Of a DNA stretch of 22,750 bases, positions 13,761 to 21,170 are shown one piece after another. A program made the translations under genes and the position numbers. Below the pieces are notes generated by a model that worked only from the letters and a program-made list of their open reading frames with translations, had not been told where the DNA came from and did no database searches. Origin of the DNA: Bacilli bacterium (GTDB taxonomy: Bacteria > Bacillota_I > Bacilli_A > RF39 > UBA660); assembly GCA_028684435.1 (NCBI GenBank), contig JAQUFX010000016.1, positions 1-22,750 on the forward strand. Direction: 5' to 3'. Position 1 is the stretch's first letter. Each line of letters begins with the position of its first letter.

Positions 13761-15116
13761 ATGAAGTATGAAATAGATTCAAGATTGGTAAAAGAAGGTC
13801 AAATATTTGTTGCTATTAAAGGCCATACAGTAGATGGCCATGATTATATAGAAAACGCTATTAAAAATGGGGCTACTTCAATAATAACGGATAGAGATAT
13901 AAAAGTATCTGTTCCTTATAAAAAAGTAAAAGATCCAGAAAAATATTTACAAGAATTATTAGTAAAAGAATATTCACATGAGTTTAAAAACTTAAAAATA
14001 ATTGGTGTGACAGGAACAAATGGCAAAACAACAACATGTTATTTAGTATATCAATTATTGAAAGAACTAGACCAAAAGGTTGCTTATATAGGTACAATAG
14101 GTTTTTATTATAATGATAAATATCAAGAACTTCCTAATACTACACCTAACATATTACAATTATATAAATTATTATTAGAAGCTAAAGAAAATAATATTAA
14201 ATATATTGTTATGGAAGTATCTTCTCATGCCTTATCTTTAGGAAGAGTTTCAGGAATTAATTTTGATATAGCTCTCTTTACTAATTTAACTCAAGATCAT
14301 TTAGATTATCATAATACTATGACAGAGTATTTAAAAGCCAAAATTAAAATAATAAATTATTTAAAAAAAGATGGTATTTTAATATTAAATAGCGATGATT
14401 TAGCATCTAATAAATTTAAACATAATCATATTTTTACGGTGGGGACAAATGGCAACTATAAAATAATAGATTATAATTATAACCCTGATTCAACGATAAT
14501 ATATTTTTCTAAAGATGAAAAAAATTATCAAGTTAAAACTAATTTAATAAATAATTTTAATATTTATAATTATTTAATGTGTTTAGCTGTAATTAATAAT
14601 TTAGGTTTTAATATTAAAGAAATAATCGCTAAAACAAATAAAATTTATCCCCCAAAAGGAAGATGTGAAACAATTAAAGTTAATAATGGTTATGCAGTAA
14701 TAGATTATGCCCATACACCTGATGCCGTAGAAAAAATAATAAGAGCTTATAAAGAATTGAAAATAGGTAGAGTAATTACAGTTGTAGGTTGTGGTGGTGA
14801 TAGAGATCCTAAAAAAAGACCAATTATGGGGTCTTTAGCAACTTCTTTAAGTGATGAAGTAGTATTTACTAGTGATAATCCAAGAACTGAAGATCCTAAT
14901 GCTATTATTAATGATATTATTAAAGAAAATAATGATGATAATTATCAAGTTATAGAAGATAGAAAACAAGCAATTATAGTTGGGCTTAATAAATTGAAAG
15001 ATAATGACTATTTACTTATCTTAGGTAAAGGGCATGAAGATTATCAAATTATTGGTCATAAAAAGATTCATTTCAGTGATGTTGAAATAGTAAAAAATAA
15101 TATTCCTAAAAAATAA
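13761..15116 (+). CDS. murE: UDP-N-acetylmuramyl-tripeptide synthetase (meso-DAP type)
   Basis: Adds the third residue of the peptidoglycan stem peptide in the cytoplasm, using ATP. 451 aa, somewhat short of the usual ~490 because the N-terminal domain begins directly at the DSRLVKEG segment. ATP loop GTNGKTT is at 85-91, then TTPN, MEVSSHAL, FTNLTQDHLDYH and PPKGRCE. The substrate-selecting motif is D372-N-P-R375 (SDNPRTEDP), the form that binds meso-diaminopimelate; lysine-adding enzymes have DNPAxDDP instead. So the wall is predicted to be DAP-type. The RBS AAAGGAG is ideal. The gene is alone, not in an mra/mur cluster, and has its own promoter and terminator. Confidence 0.94.
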   Translation: MKYEIDSRLVKEGQIFVAIKGHTVDGHDYIENAIKNGATSIITDRDIKVSVPYKKVKDPEKYLQELLVKEYSHEFKNLKIIGVTGTNGKTTTCYLVYQLLKELDQKVAYIGTIGFYYNDKYQELPNTTPNILQLYKLLLEAKENNIKYIVMEVSSHALSLGRVSGINFDIALFTNLTQDHLDYHNTMTEYLKAKIKIINYLKKDGILILNSDDLASNKFKHNHIFTVGTNGNYKIIDYNYNPDSTIIYFSKDEKNYQVKTNLINNFNIYNYLMCLAVINNLGFNIKEIIAKTNKIYPPKGRCETIKVNNGYAVIDYAHTPDAVEKIIRAYKELKIGRVITVVGCGGDRDPKKRPIMGSLATSLSDEVVFTSDNPRTEDPNAIINDIIKENNDDNYQVIEDRKQAIIVGLNKLKDNDYLLILGKGHEDYQIIGHKKIHFSDVEIVKNNIPKK

Positions 15117-15132
15117 ATTGATAAATTAAATG

Positions 15133-15172
15133 TAAAGTACCATACTATAATAAGTAGTACTTTATTTTATTT
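15133..15172 (+). terminator. Intrinsic terminator of murE
   Basis: TAAAGTAC (15133-15140) pairs with GTACTTTA (15157-15164). The stem is extended inward by TACT/AGTA across a 2-nt bulge. A T-rich tail (TTTTATTT) follows. Confidence 0.7.
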
Positions 15173-15180
15173 GTTATAAT
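15172..15180 (+). promoter_or_regulatory. Extended -10 promoter for the WG-repeat gene
   Basis: TGTTATAAT (TG-n-TATAAT) begins at the end of the murE terminator tail, 19 bases before the ATG. Confidence 0.6.
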
Positions 15181-15199
15181 AAATTTAGGAAGTGATAAT

Positions 15200-16204
15200 A
15201 TGGATGAAAAATTTCAAGAATATAAAAAATCAAAACAATATAAAAAACATATTTTAATAAATGTTTTCTTAGTGCTATTGCTTTTTATAATCTTAGGTTG
15301 TTTATATTATTTTTACTTAATATATCATAAAAATGATGAAATAAATTATGATGAAAATAAAAAATATACTTATGAAATAAGAGAAAATACTTTATATTTA
15401 AATAGTAATGATGGAATTGAGCAGTCATATAAATGTAAGGAAGATTGTATAATTTACACCACAAGTTCTAATAAACAATATTATGATAAAGGGAAAGTTT
15501 TAATTAAAGATGGAGATAATATATATTTATATAGTTTATTAAAAAATAAAAAAATTAGTGGTAATTATAATCGCGTTGATTTTATTATGAATAAAGAAGA
15601 TACTTTAATCGAACTATTTAAAGTAAATGATACTTTTGGAAAACAAGGTATTATCGATTTAGATGGTAATATATTAGTTGATATGATATATGATGAATTA
15701 GGCAAAAGTTTAGATGAAAAATTTATTAATTATTCTATAGAAAAAAATTATATTACGGCTAAGCTAAATTCAAAATGGGGATTAATATCACCTAACAATG
15801 GTAAAGGATTAGTTGATTTTCAATATGAAGATATTATCATAACTCCATATAATAAACTAATAGTTAAAGAAAATAAATTATGGTATTTAGTTGATGATTT
15901 AAATAAAAAGATAATACTTAAAGGATATGATTCTATCTTTGTTCATGAAAATTACTTAGTCGTTACAGAAAATAGCCAAGTATTTGTTTTAGATTTAATA
16001 GGTAATGTTATTAGCAATAAATTAGATATTCATTATAAAGTTGATCCTTGGGCAACGATAACAGTACATGGAATTCAAACTTATGATGAAGATGGTGTAA
16101 TATATATATTAGTTGATGTTCCTATTAATATTAAAACCGGAACTGTTAAAGAAGAAAAATATTATTATGACCTAGAATCTAAAGAAATAATAAAATATGA
16201 ATAA
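15200..16204 (+). CDS. Single-pass membrane protein with WG-like repeats
   Basis: A 334-aa protein, ATG after AGGAAGTG. A basic cytoplasmic stub (1-19) is followed by one membrane helix (about 20-45, VFLVLLLFIILGCLYYFYLI). The rest is outside the membrane and beta-rich. KWGLISPNNGKGLVDFQYEDI (about 194-214) is a clear WG (KWG) repeat, and KQGIIDLDGNILVDMIYDEL (about 149-168) a divergent one; the units are spaced as in beta-propeller-like WG proteins. C66-C70 flank a short loop and could form a disulfide. No enzymatic motif. Likely a surface binding or sensing protein (inference). It is convergent with the slipin gene and shares its terminator. Confidence 0.7.
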   Translation: MDEKFQEYKKSKQYKKHILINVFLVLLLFIILGCLYYFYLIYHKNDEINYDENKKYTYEIRENTLYLNSNDGIEQSYKCKEDCIIYTTSSNKQYYDKGKVLIKDGDNIYLYSLLKNKKISGNYNRVDFIMNKEDTLIELFKVNDTFGKQGIIDLDGNILVDMIYDELGKSLDEKFINYSIEKNYITAKLNSKWGLISPNNGKGLVDFQYEDIIITPYNKLIVKENKLWYLVDDLNKKIILKGYDSIFVHENYLVVTENSQVFVLDLIGNVISNKLDIHYKVDPWATITVHGIQTYDEDGVIYILVDVPINIKTGTVKEEKYYYDLESKEIIKYE

Positions 16205-16205
16205 A

Positions 16206-16234
16206 AAAAAACAACTCTACTCGAGTTATTTTTT
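16206..16234. terminator. Bidirectional terminator shared by convergent genes
   Basis: AAAAAA-C-AACTC (16206-16217) pairs with GAGTT-A-TTTTTT (16223-16234) around a 5-base loop with one C/A mismatch. It serves both the WG-repeat gene and the slipin gene, whose stop codon (16226-16228) sits in the stem. Confidence 0.8.
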
Positions 16235-16996
16235 AATTATTTTTTCAATAATATTACTACTATCTTTACCTTTAATAGCTTCTAAAACTTCAATAGGGAT
16301 AGCAAAGACAACGGTATTAGAACTTCCTGTTGATAAATCATTTATGGTTGATAAAGTTCTTAAGTGAAGAGCTCCAGGTGCTGAAGACATTATTGTTGCA
16401 GCTTTAGCTAAGTTTTCACTTGCAATAACTTCACCTTTAGATAGAGTAATAATTGCTTCTTTTTCTCTTTCAGCTTCAGCTACAGCAGCAATAACTCTTT
16501 TCATTTCTTCAGGTAAACTTATATCTTTTAATTCGACATTTTCTACTTCAATACCCCAAGCATCAGTTGCTTTATCAACTATATTACAAATTTCATCAGA
16601 TATTTTTTTTCTTTCGCTTAGTAATTCATCTAAAGAAACTGTACCTACAGCATTACGCATAGTAGTTTGAGCTAATTGACTTATCGCAAATCTAAAATCT
16701 TCAACAGCTAAGATACATTTTTTAGAATCGGTTATTTTATAGTATAAAACAGCATTAATTCTTATAGAAATATTATCTTTGGTTATGGCATCTTGTTCTG
16801 GAACATCAACTGCTTTAGTTCTTATATCAACAATTTTAATTGATTGAATGATGGGAATTATAATTCTCCAACCAGGCTTTAATACACTATGATATTTTCC
16901 TAATTGAAATTTTATCCCTCTTTCAAATTCTTCAACTTGTTTAATCGATACTATAATTAAAATTACTATTATTATACCAATAATTTCCCAATACAT
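16226..16996 (-). CDS. SPFH/Band 7 protein, slipin (stomatin-like)
   Basis: A 256-aa membrane-associated scaffold of the stomatin/prohibitin superfamily. An N-terminal hydrophobic hairpin or helix (residues 3-20, IIGIIIVILIIVSI) is followed by the SPFH domain: QVEEFERGIKFQLGKY, LKPGWRIIIPII, VDIRTKAVDVPEQDAITKDN, then a coiled-coil stretch AEAEREKEAIITLSKGEVIAS and the conserved SSAPGALHLRTLSTI. Such proteins organise membrane microdomains and often pair with an NfeD protease, which is absent here. The ATG is supported by AGGAAGGAG. Divergent from the DUF308/SpoVS genes, which suggests shared control from the 100-base spacer (inference). Confidence 0.93.
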   Translation of the reverse strand: MYWEIIGIIIVILIIVSIKQVEEFERGIKFQLGKYHSVLKPGWRIIIPIIQSIKIVDIRTKAVDVPEQDAITKDNISIRINAVLYYKITDSKKCILAVEDFRFAISQLAQTTMRNAVGTVSLDELLSERKKISDEICNIVDKATDAWGIEVENVELKDISLPEEMKRVIAAVAEAEREKEAIITLSKGEVIASENLAKAATIMSSAPGALHLRTLSTINDLSTGSSNTVVFAIPIEVLEAIKGKDSSNIIEKIIKK

Positions 16997-17023
16997 AACA
17001 AAACTCCTTCCTATTTATATAAT

Positions 17024-17075
17024 ATTATAAAAAAAAGATAATAACAACAGTATTTAATGTTTTTTATGCTATAAT
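17024..17075. promoter_or_regulatory. Divergent promoter region, slipin and DUF308-like genes
   Basis: Minus strand: TATAAT at 17029-17024, 28 bases before the slipin start. Plus strand: extended -10 TGCTATAAT at 17067-17075, 23 bases before the next start. Neither has a strong -35. Confidence 0.6.
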
Positions 17076-17098
17076 AGATTTAAGATAGGAGAAGCATT

Positions 17099-17656
17099 AT
17101 GAAGAATGAAATAACAATTAATAAAAGAGATAAAATAAATTTATTAGTTTCGGGGATTTTAATATTATTTGGGATTATATTAGTGATATATCCTTTATTT
17201 GGAGAATTAAGTCCAAATAGATTATTATATATTTTATTATCTATTTATGGGGTAGTAAAATTAATAGAATATGTAAAAAGTAGACTTGCTGGTGATAAAG
17301 AAGATTTATTTACTGGTATTATATGTATATTAGTAGCGTTAAGTGGAATTAAATTTTTAAATAATGATACTTCATTAGTATTAAGTATAACATTAGTTTC
17401 ATGGATTGGTCTGCTGGCAATTATTAAATTAATTAAATTAGATTATTATCATGATCGAGGAAATATTATGATATATACAAATTTAGTGACATTCTCATTA
17501 TTCTTACTTTTGGGGTTACTTACATGTTTAAATTTATATTTTGACCATACTATTCAAACTTTAATATTAGGTTATTTCTTTATAATAAATGGATTATTAA
17601 ATTTATTAGAGGATGCTGTTAGAATTTCATTTGATTATAATAAAAAGAAAAAATAG
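17099..17656 (+). CDS. DUF308/HdeD-like six-TM membrane protein
   Basis: A 185-aa integral membrane protein with six hydrophobic segments (about 15-35, 42-60, 71-90, 95-113, 125-148, 153-172) in three pairs, the repeat arrangement of DUF308/HdeD proteins; function unknown, with acid-stress links only in enterics. A glycine-rich helix ILILFGIILVIYP and the closing YFFIINGLLNLLEDA fit the family. ATG at 17099 with AGGAG 7 bases upstream. It lies 42 bases before spoVS without a terminator, so it is likely co-transcribed with it. Assignment is by topology and moderate. Confidence 0.65.
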   Translation: MKNEITINKRDKINLLVSGILILFGIILVIYPLFGELSPNRLLYILLSIYGVVKLIEYVKSRLAGDKEDLFTGIICILVALSGIKFLNNDTSLVLSITLVSWIGLLAIIKLIKLDYYHDRGNIMIYTNLVTFSLFLLLGLLTCLNLYFDHTIQTLILGYFFIINGLLNLLEDAVRISFDYNKKKK

Positions 17657-17698
17657 TATAAATAATTTTACCTTTCATATATTTTATTGGAGGTAATA

Positions 17699-17959
17699 AT
17701 GGAAATATTAAAAGTTTCGAGTAAAAGTATTCCTAGTAAAGTAGCAGGTGCAATAGCAAATGTATTTAGGACTGATGAAGCAGTAGAAATTCAAACTATA
17801 GGAGCGGGAAGTTTAAACCAAGCTATCAAAGCAATAGCAATCGCAAGAGGATTTGTTGCTCCTAGTGGGAAAAACTTAATAGTAATACCAGCATTTAGTG
17901 ATATCATAATAGATGGAGCTGAAAAAACGGCTATTAAATTAATTATTGAATCTAAGTAA
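17699..17959 (+). CDS. spoVS: Stage V sporulation protein S
   Basis: 86 aa, exactly the family length. Highly recognisable: MEILKVSSKSIPSKVAGAIA, EIQTIGAGSLNQAIKAIAIA, RGFVAPSGKNL, then the end AEKTAIKLIIE. A small Alba-like nucleic-acid-binding protein needed at stage V (coat/cortex maturation) in Bacillus, though it also occurs in non-sporulating bacteria such as Thermus, so alone it does not prove sporulation. The ATG at 17699 follows GGAGG; the upstream in-frame TTG at 17687 overlaps the RBS. The stop codon is part of its terminator hairpin. It sits behind the DUF308-like gene. Confidence 0.95.
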   Translation: MEILKVSSKSIPSKVAGAIANVFRTDEAVEIQTIGAGSLNQAIKAIAIARGFVAPSGKNLIVIPAFSDIIIDGAEKTAIKLIIESK

Positions 17960-17980
17960 CACTAATAAAGTGTTATTTTT
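17957..17980 (+). terminator. Intrinsic terminator of spoVS, overlapping the stop codon
   Basis: TAACACT (17957-17963, including the TAA stop) pairs with AGTGTTA (17969-17975) around a 5-base loop, followed by TTTTT. Confidence 0.8.
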
Positions 17981-17996
17981 ATGAAGAAATAAAATT

Positions 17997-18002
17997 TATA
18001 AT
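17997..18002 (+). promoter_or_regulatory. -10 element, near-leaderless transcript
   Basis: TATAAT ends 13 bases before the ATG at 18016. A start site ~7 bases on leaves only about 6-7 nt of leader, and no Shine-Dalgarno is visible. Confidence 0.5.
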
Positions 18003-18015
18003 CATAACATTAAAT

Positions 18016-18402
18016 ATGAATGAAAAAAATGAAGAAATAAAAATAGTCGATTTCCAATTATTAATAACAATATCAATCTTGGGGGCAATATTTTTGGCTG
18101 CACTCGTTGGTTATAATAGTCATTTAAAATTATCTAATAAAAAACCTTTTTGGAATGACTCGGAAGCAAGAAATGTATTGATAATAAGTAAAATTATTAT
18201 TTTTATAGCAGCTATTATTTCTTTATTGATGGCAATTAAAAACATTGAAGATTTAAAGCAAAAAAACAAAAACTTAGACAATGCTTATGTCAATGCTTCA
18301 GCTTCATTTTTTTTTGTTTTATCAGCATTATTATTATTAATAGCTTTATTAAAAAATTATCAACCAGAATCGGATATAGTAGCTGAAGAATTTGTATTGT
18401 AA
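18016..18402 (+). CDS. Small three-TM membrane protein, unknown function
   Basis: A 128-aa protein not recognised. Three hydrophobic segments (about 13-33, 54-74, 94-113) are separated by polar loops. The first loop holds NSHLKLSNKKPFWNDSEARN and the second a lysine/asparagine-rich stretch. The acidic C-terminus is ESDIVAEEF. No Shine-Dalgarno precedes the ATG, and a perfect TATAAT lies immediately upstream, so translation may be leaderless. It lies between spoVS (separated by a terminator) and sufB. The protein could be a small membrane partner in sporulation or stress, but only its position suggests that. Confidence 0.7.
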   Translation: MNEKNEEIKIVDFQLLITISILGAIFLAALVGYNSHLKLSNKKPFWNDSEARNVLIISKIIIFIAAIISLLMAIKNIEDLKQKNKNLDNAYVNASASFFFVLSALLLLIALLKNYQPESDIVAEEFVL

Positions 18403-18403
18403 A

Positions 18404-18432
18404 TTTAATAATTTGAAATTATATAGTATAAT
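18404..18432 (+). promoter_or_regulatory. Promoter of sufB
   Basis: TATAAT (18427-18432) with a weak -35 TTTAAT (18404-18409) at 17 bp; the -35 overlaps the end of the upstream gene. The start codon is 15 bases downstream with only GGTGAT as ribosome site. Confidence 0.5.
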
Positions 18433-18447
18433 AACATTGGTGATTAA

Positions 18448-19743
18448 ATGAAATTAAATAATGAAAAAATAATTGAGATTTCTAATTTAAAAAATGAACC
18501 ATCTTGGATGCTTGATTTTAGATTAAAATCTTTCAATAAATTTTTAGAACTTGAAAACCCTAATTTTGGGCCTGAATTAAATATTGATTTTAATGCTTTA
18601 ACTTATTATAAAAAGGTAGGCAAAAGTACTAGTAATTGGGATGAAGTTTCTTGTGATGTTAAAGACACTTTTAAAAATTTAGGAGTAATAGATGCTGAAA
18701 ACAAATATCTAGATGGTGTAAATAATCAATTCGAAAGTGAAGTTGTTTATCATAATTTAAAAAATGATTTAAAATCTCAGGGGATTATATTTTTGAGTAC
18801 TGATGATGCTTTAAAAGAATATCCGGATTTATTTAAAGAATATTTTAATACCTTAGTAAATTATTCAGAAAATAAATATACAGCTTTAAATGGTGCCTTA
18901 TGGAGTGGAGGATCTTTTATTTATATACCTAAAAATACTAAGTTAAATCGTCCTTTACAAAGCTATTTTAGAATTGATTCCATAACGATGGGGCAATTTG
19001 AAAGGACAATAATTATTGTTGATGAAAACTCAGAATTATCTTATATTGAAGGATGTACTGCTACGCAAAACTCTCAAGATTCACTTCATGCTGGAGTAGT
19101 TGAAATATTTGTCAAAAAAAATGCTAAATGCAGGTATACAACTATTCAGAATTGGTCGCTAGATGTTTATAATTTAGTTACTAAAAGAAGTATTATTGAT
19201 GAAAATGGAAAAATGGAATGGGTAGATGGTAATATTGGCAGCAAAATTACGATGAAATATCCCTCATGTATTTTAAAAGGGGATAATTCATCTGCTAATT
19301 CTATAAGCATCGCTTATGCCAAAGAAAACCAAATATTAGATGCAGGATCTAAGATGATACATTTGGGAAAGAATACTAAGAGTAATATTATTTCAAAAAG
19401 TATTGCTTCAAATGGAGGAAGAGCTAATTATCGAGGAATGGTTAAAATTAGTAATAACGCTATAAATAGTCATGCTATTGTAAGATGTGATACGATTCTT
19501 TTAGATGATTTATCCAAAAGTGATACATATCCTAAAAACATTGTTTTAAATGATAGTAGTATTTTAGAACATGAAGCAACTGTATCTAAAATAAGTGAAG
19601 AAAAATTATCTTATTTAATGAGCAAAGGGATATCTGAAACAGCTGCAAATGAGTTAATAATAATGGGATTTATTAATGATTTTAAAAAAGAACTTCCTCT
19701 TGAATATGCTATTGAGCTTAATAGATTGTTGAAAAATAATTAA
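18448..19743 (+). CDS. sufB: Fe-S cluster assembly scaffold SufB
   Basis: 431 aa; beta-helix scaffold subunit of the SUF system on which Fe-S clusters are built with SufC and SufD. Signature stretches in order: NEPSWMLDFRLKSF, QFESEVVYHNLK, ALNGALWSGGSFIYIPKNT, MGQFERTIIIVDENSELSY, EGCTAT, CRYTTIQNWS, TKRSIID, MEWVDGNIGSK, SNIISKSIASNGGRANYRG, then VRCDTILLDD and HEATVSKISEE. The VRCD cysteine and the HEATVSKI region match the SufB cluster-assembly site (family knowledge), which separates it from SufD. It stands alone: no sufC, sufD, sufS or sufU is seen in the window, although these usually form one operon, so they must be elsewhere. Confidence 0.95.
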   Translation: MKLNNEKIIEISNLKNEPSWMLDFRLKSFNKFLELENPNFGPELNIDFNALTYYKKVGKSTSNWDEVSCDVKDTFKNLGVIDAENKYLDGVNNQFESEVVYHNLKNDLKSQGIIFLSTDDALKEYPDLFKEYFNTLVNYSENKYTALNGALWSGGSFIYIPKNTKLNRPLQSYFRIDSITMGQFERTIIIVDENSELSYIEGCTATQNSQDSLHAGVVEIFVKKNAKCRYTTIQNWSLDVYNLVTKRSIIDENGKMEWVDGNIGSKITMKYPSCILKGDNSSANSISIAYAKENQILDAGSKMIHLGKNTKSNIISKSIASNGGRANYRGMVKISNNAINSHAIVRCDTILLDDLSKSDTYPKNIVLNDSSILEHEATVSKISEEKLSYLMSKGISETAANELIIMGFINDFKKELPLEYAIELNRLLKNN

Positions 19744-19759
19744 TTCATATTAAATTTAT

Positions 19760-19790
19760 AAAACTGTTGTATAATTATTTCAGTTTTTTT
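19760..19790 (+). terminator. Intrinsic terminator of sufB
   Basis: AAAACTG (19760-19766) pairs with CAGTTTT (19781-19787) around a 14-base loop and runs into a T tract. Confidence 0.7.
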
Positions 19791-19873
19791 ATTTTCTTTA
19801 TAATAATATATAAAAATATGTTAACAATATCATTAAAAAACTAAAAAACCTCAATTTTGCATAATATAAAAAC

Positions 19874-19901
19874 TATGATAAAACCTTTCTAGGAAAGGAG
19901 G
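19874..19901 (+). promoter_or_regulatory. ssb leader: -10 element plus hairpin masking the Shine-Dalgarno
   Basis: TATGAT (19874-19879) is a plausible -10. Just downstream, CCTTTC (19884-19889) and GAAAGG (19893-19898) form a 6-bp hairpin with a 3-nt loop. The 3' arm overlaps the AAAGGAGG ribosome site (19894-19901) of ssb. The predicted RNA start is close to the hairpin's 5' arm. This could limit or tune translation (inference). Confidence 0.5.
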
Positions 19902-19907
19902 AATTTA

Positions 19908-20273
19908 ATGTATAATTTAGTTTATTTAATTGGTAGGTTAACTAAAAATCCAGAAACTACGACAACTGAAAGTGGTAAAAAAGTCATGAGTGTAAATTTA
20001 GCAGTTCAAAGAAGTTATAAAAATAGTGAAGGAATTTATGAAACCGACTTTATTAAATGTGTTTTATGGGATGGGATTGCAACTCGCACAGCTGAATACT
20101 GTAAAAAGGGTGATTTATTAGCTATTAGAGGTCAAGTAAGAACGACATCTTATGTTAAAGAAAATGATGAAAAAATATATCAAACTGAAATAGTGGTTGA
20201 AAAGGTTAGTTTTTTATCTAATAAAAGTAAGGAAGAACCACCAACTAAAAAAGACGCTTCTAAAGATAAATAA
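19908..20273 (+). CDS. ssb: Single-stranded DNA-binding protein, short form
   Basis: 121 aa. The OB-fold (1-105) is clear: NLVYLIGRLTKNPE, the central AVQRSYKNSEGIYETDFIKCVLWD and CKKGDLLAIRGQV. Binds ssDNA, probably as a tetramer, in replication, repair or transformation. The tail is only ~16 residues and ends DASKDK. The acidic tip (DDDIPF-type) that recruits repair and replication partners in standard SSB is missing. Length and lack of tip resemble B. subtilis SsbB (YwpH), the competence-linked paralogue, so this may be an accessory SSB with the main one elsewhere between rpsF and rpsR (inference). Perfect AAAGGAGG ribosome site, embedded in a hairpin. Confidence 0.9.
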   Translation: MYNLVYLIGRLTKNPETTTTESGKKVMSVNLAVQRSYKNSEGIYETDFIKCVLWDGIATRTAEYCKKGDLLAIRGQVRTTSYVKENDEKIYQTEIVVEKVSFLSNKSKEEPPTKKDASKDK

Positions 20274-20317
20274 TTAATAATTTTATTTCTATTACATATA
20301 TATTTATTGGTGAATTT

Positions 20318-21091
20318 ATGAAATTTTTAAAATATTTTTTATTAATAATATTAGTGGTTTTTAGTTTTTATTTTACCGAAAAAATAATGATTTATATGGA
20401 AAATAAAAATCCTATTATGCAAGAAATAAATCAGAAAGAAATGTTATATCGAATCGAACCAGTAAATGCTATTATAAAAGATAATACAATTGTGCCTGGA
20501 GTAGATGGAAAAGTTGTTAACAAAAGAAAAAGTTTATTAAAAATGGAAGACTTTGGTTCATTTAATGAGACATTTTTAATATATAAATATGAAAAACCGA
20601 AAATATCTTTAGATAATAATAAAGATAAAATTATTATAAAAGGTAATCCATCTAAAAGAATGATTAGTTTTATTCTAGAAGAATATAGTAATGCCGTAGA
20701 TTATTTTATTCAAAATAAAATTAAATATAATATTATTGCTAATTTAAAAACTGATTTATCTTTAAATAGAGAGTATTTGAATGGTGAAAAAATTAAAGAA
20801 AAAGCAAGTGATTTAAATTCGGTATTAAATAAAAATAAAGTTAATTCAAAAATATGTATTATAAATTATTCTAATATTGAATATTGTAAAGAAAAAAAAT
20901 ATTATATTATTAATCCAATGATAAAAACATCTACTAATATAAATTTTATTTTAAAAAATATAAATAGCGGTAGTATGATCTTAATTAAAAAAAATACATC
21001 TTTAGAAAATATTAAATTAATTTTAAGTGAAATAAGAAAACAAGATTTAAATATTGTTTATGTTAGTGAGCTTATAAGCGAAATTGATTGA
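20318..21091 (+). CDS. Membrane-anchored NodB-fold (polysaccharide deacetylase-like) protein, catalytic residues lost
   Basis: A 257-aa protein. The N-terminal helix (3-20) is an uncleaved signal or anchor. The 40-90 region carries NAIIKDNTIVPGVDGKVVNK, a conserved N-terminal extension of some Bacillota deacetylase-like proteins. A NodB-like pattern then follows: KRMISFILEEYSNAVDYFIQ (114-133) sits where deacetylases have VxLTFDDGPxxxxxxIL, and the last segment LILSEIRKQDLNIVYVSELI matches the C-terminal helix and strand of the fold. The metal-binding Asp-Asp is E121-E122, and no HxxxH motif is present, so deacetylation seems unlikely. GGTGA ribosome site; 44 bases behind ssb and perhaps co-transcribed. 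The fold assignment is tentative. Confidence 0.55.
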   Translation: MKFLKYFLLIILVVFSFYFTEKIMIYMENKNPIMQEINQKEMLYRIEPVNAIIKDNTIVPGVDGKVVNKRKSLLKMEDFGSFNETFLIYKYEKPKISLDNNKDKIIIKGNPSKRMISFILEEYSNAVDYFIQNKIKYNIIANLKTDLSLNREYLNGEKIKEKASDLNSVLNKNKVNSKICIINYSNIEYCKEKKYYIINPMIKTSTNINFILKNINSGSMILIKKNTSLENIKLILSEIRKQDLNIVYVSELISEID

Positions 21092-21116
21092 AAAAAAGAA
21101 AACTCTTTGCTATAAT
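21088..21116 (+). promoter_or_regulatory. Strong promoter of the RNase J-like gene
   Basis: TTGAAA (21088-21093), a 17-bp spacer ending in TGC, and TATAAT (21111-21116): near-consensus -35 plus extended -10. The -35 overlaps the stop codon of the preceding gene. Confidence 0.8.
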
Positions 21117-21170
21117 TATTAAATCAAAGAACTTATATTAATTAATTAATTTATAGAAAGAGTGATATTA

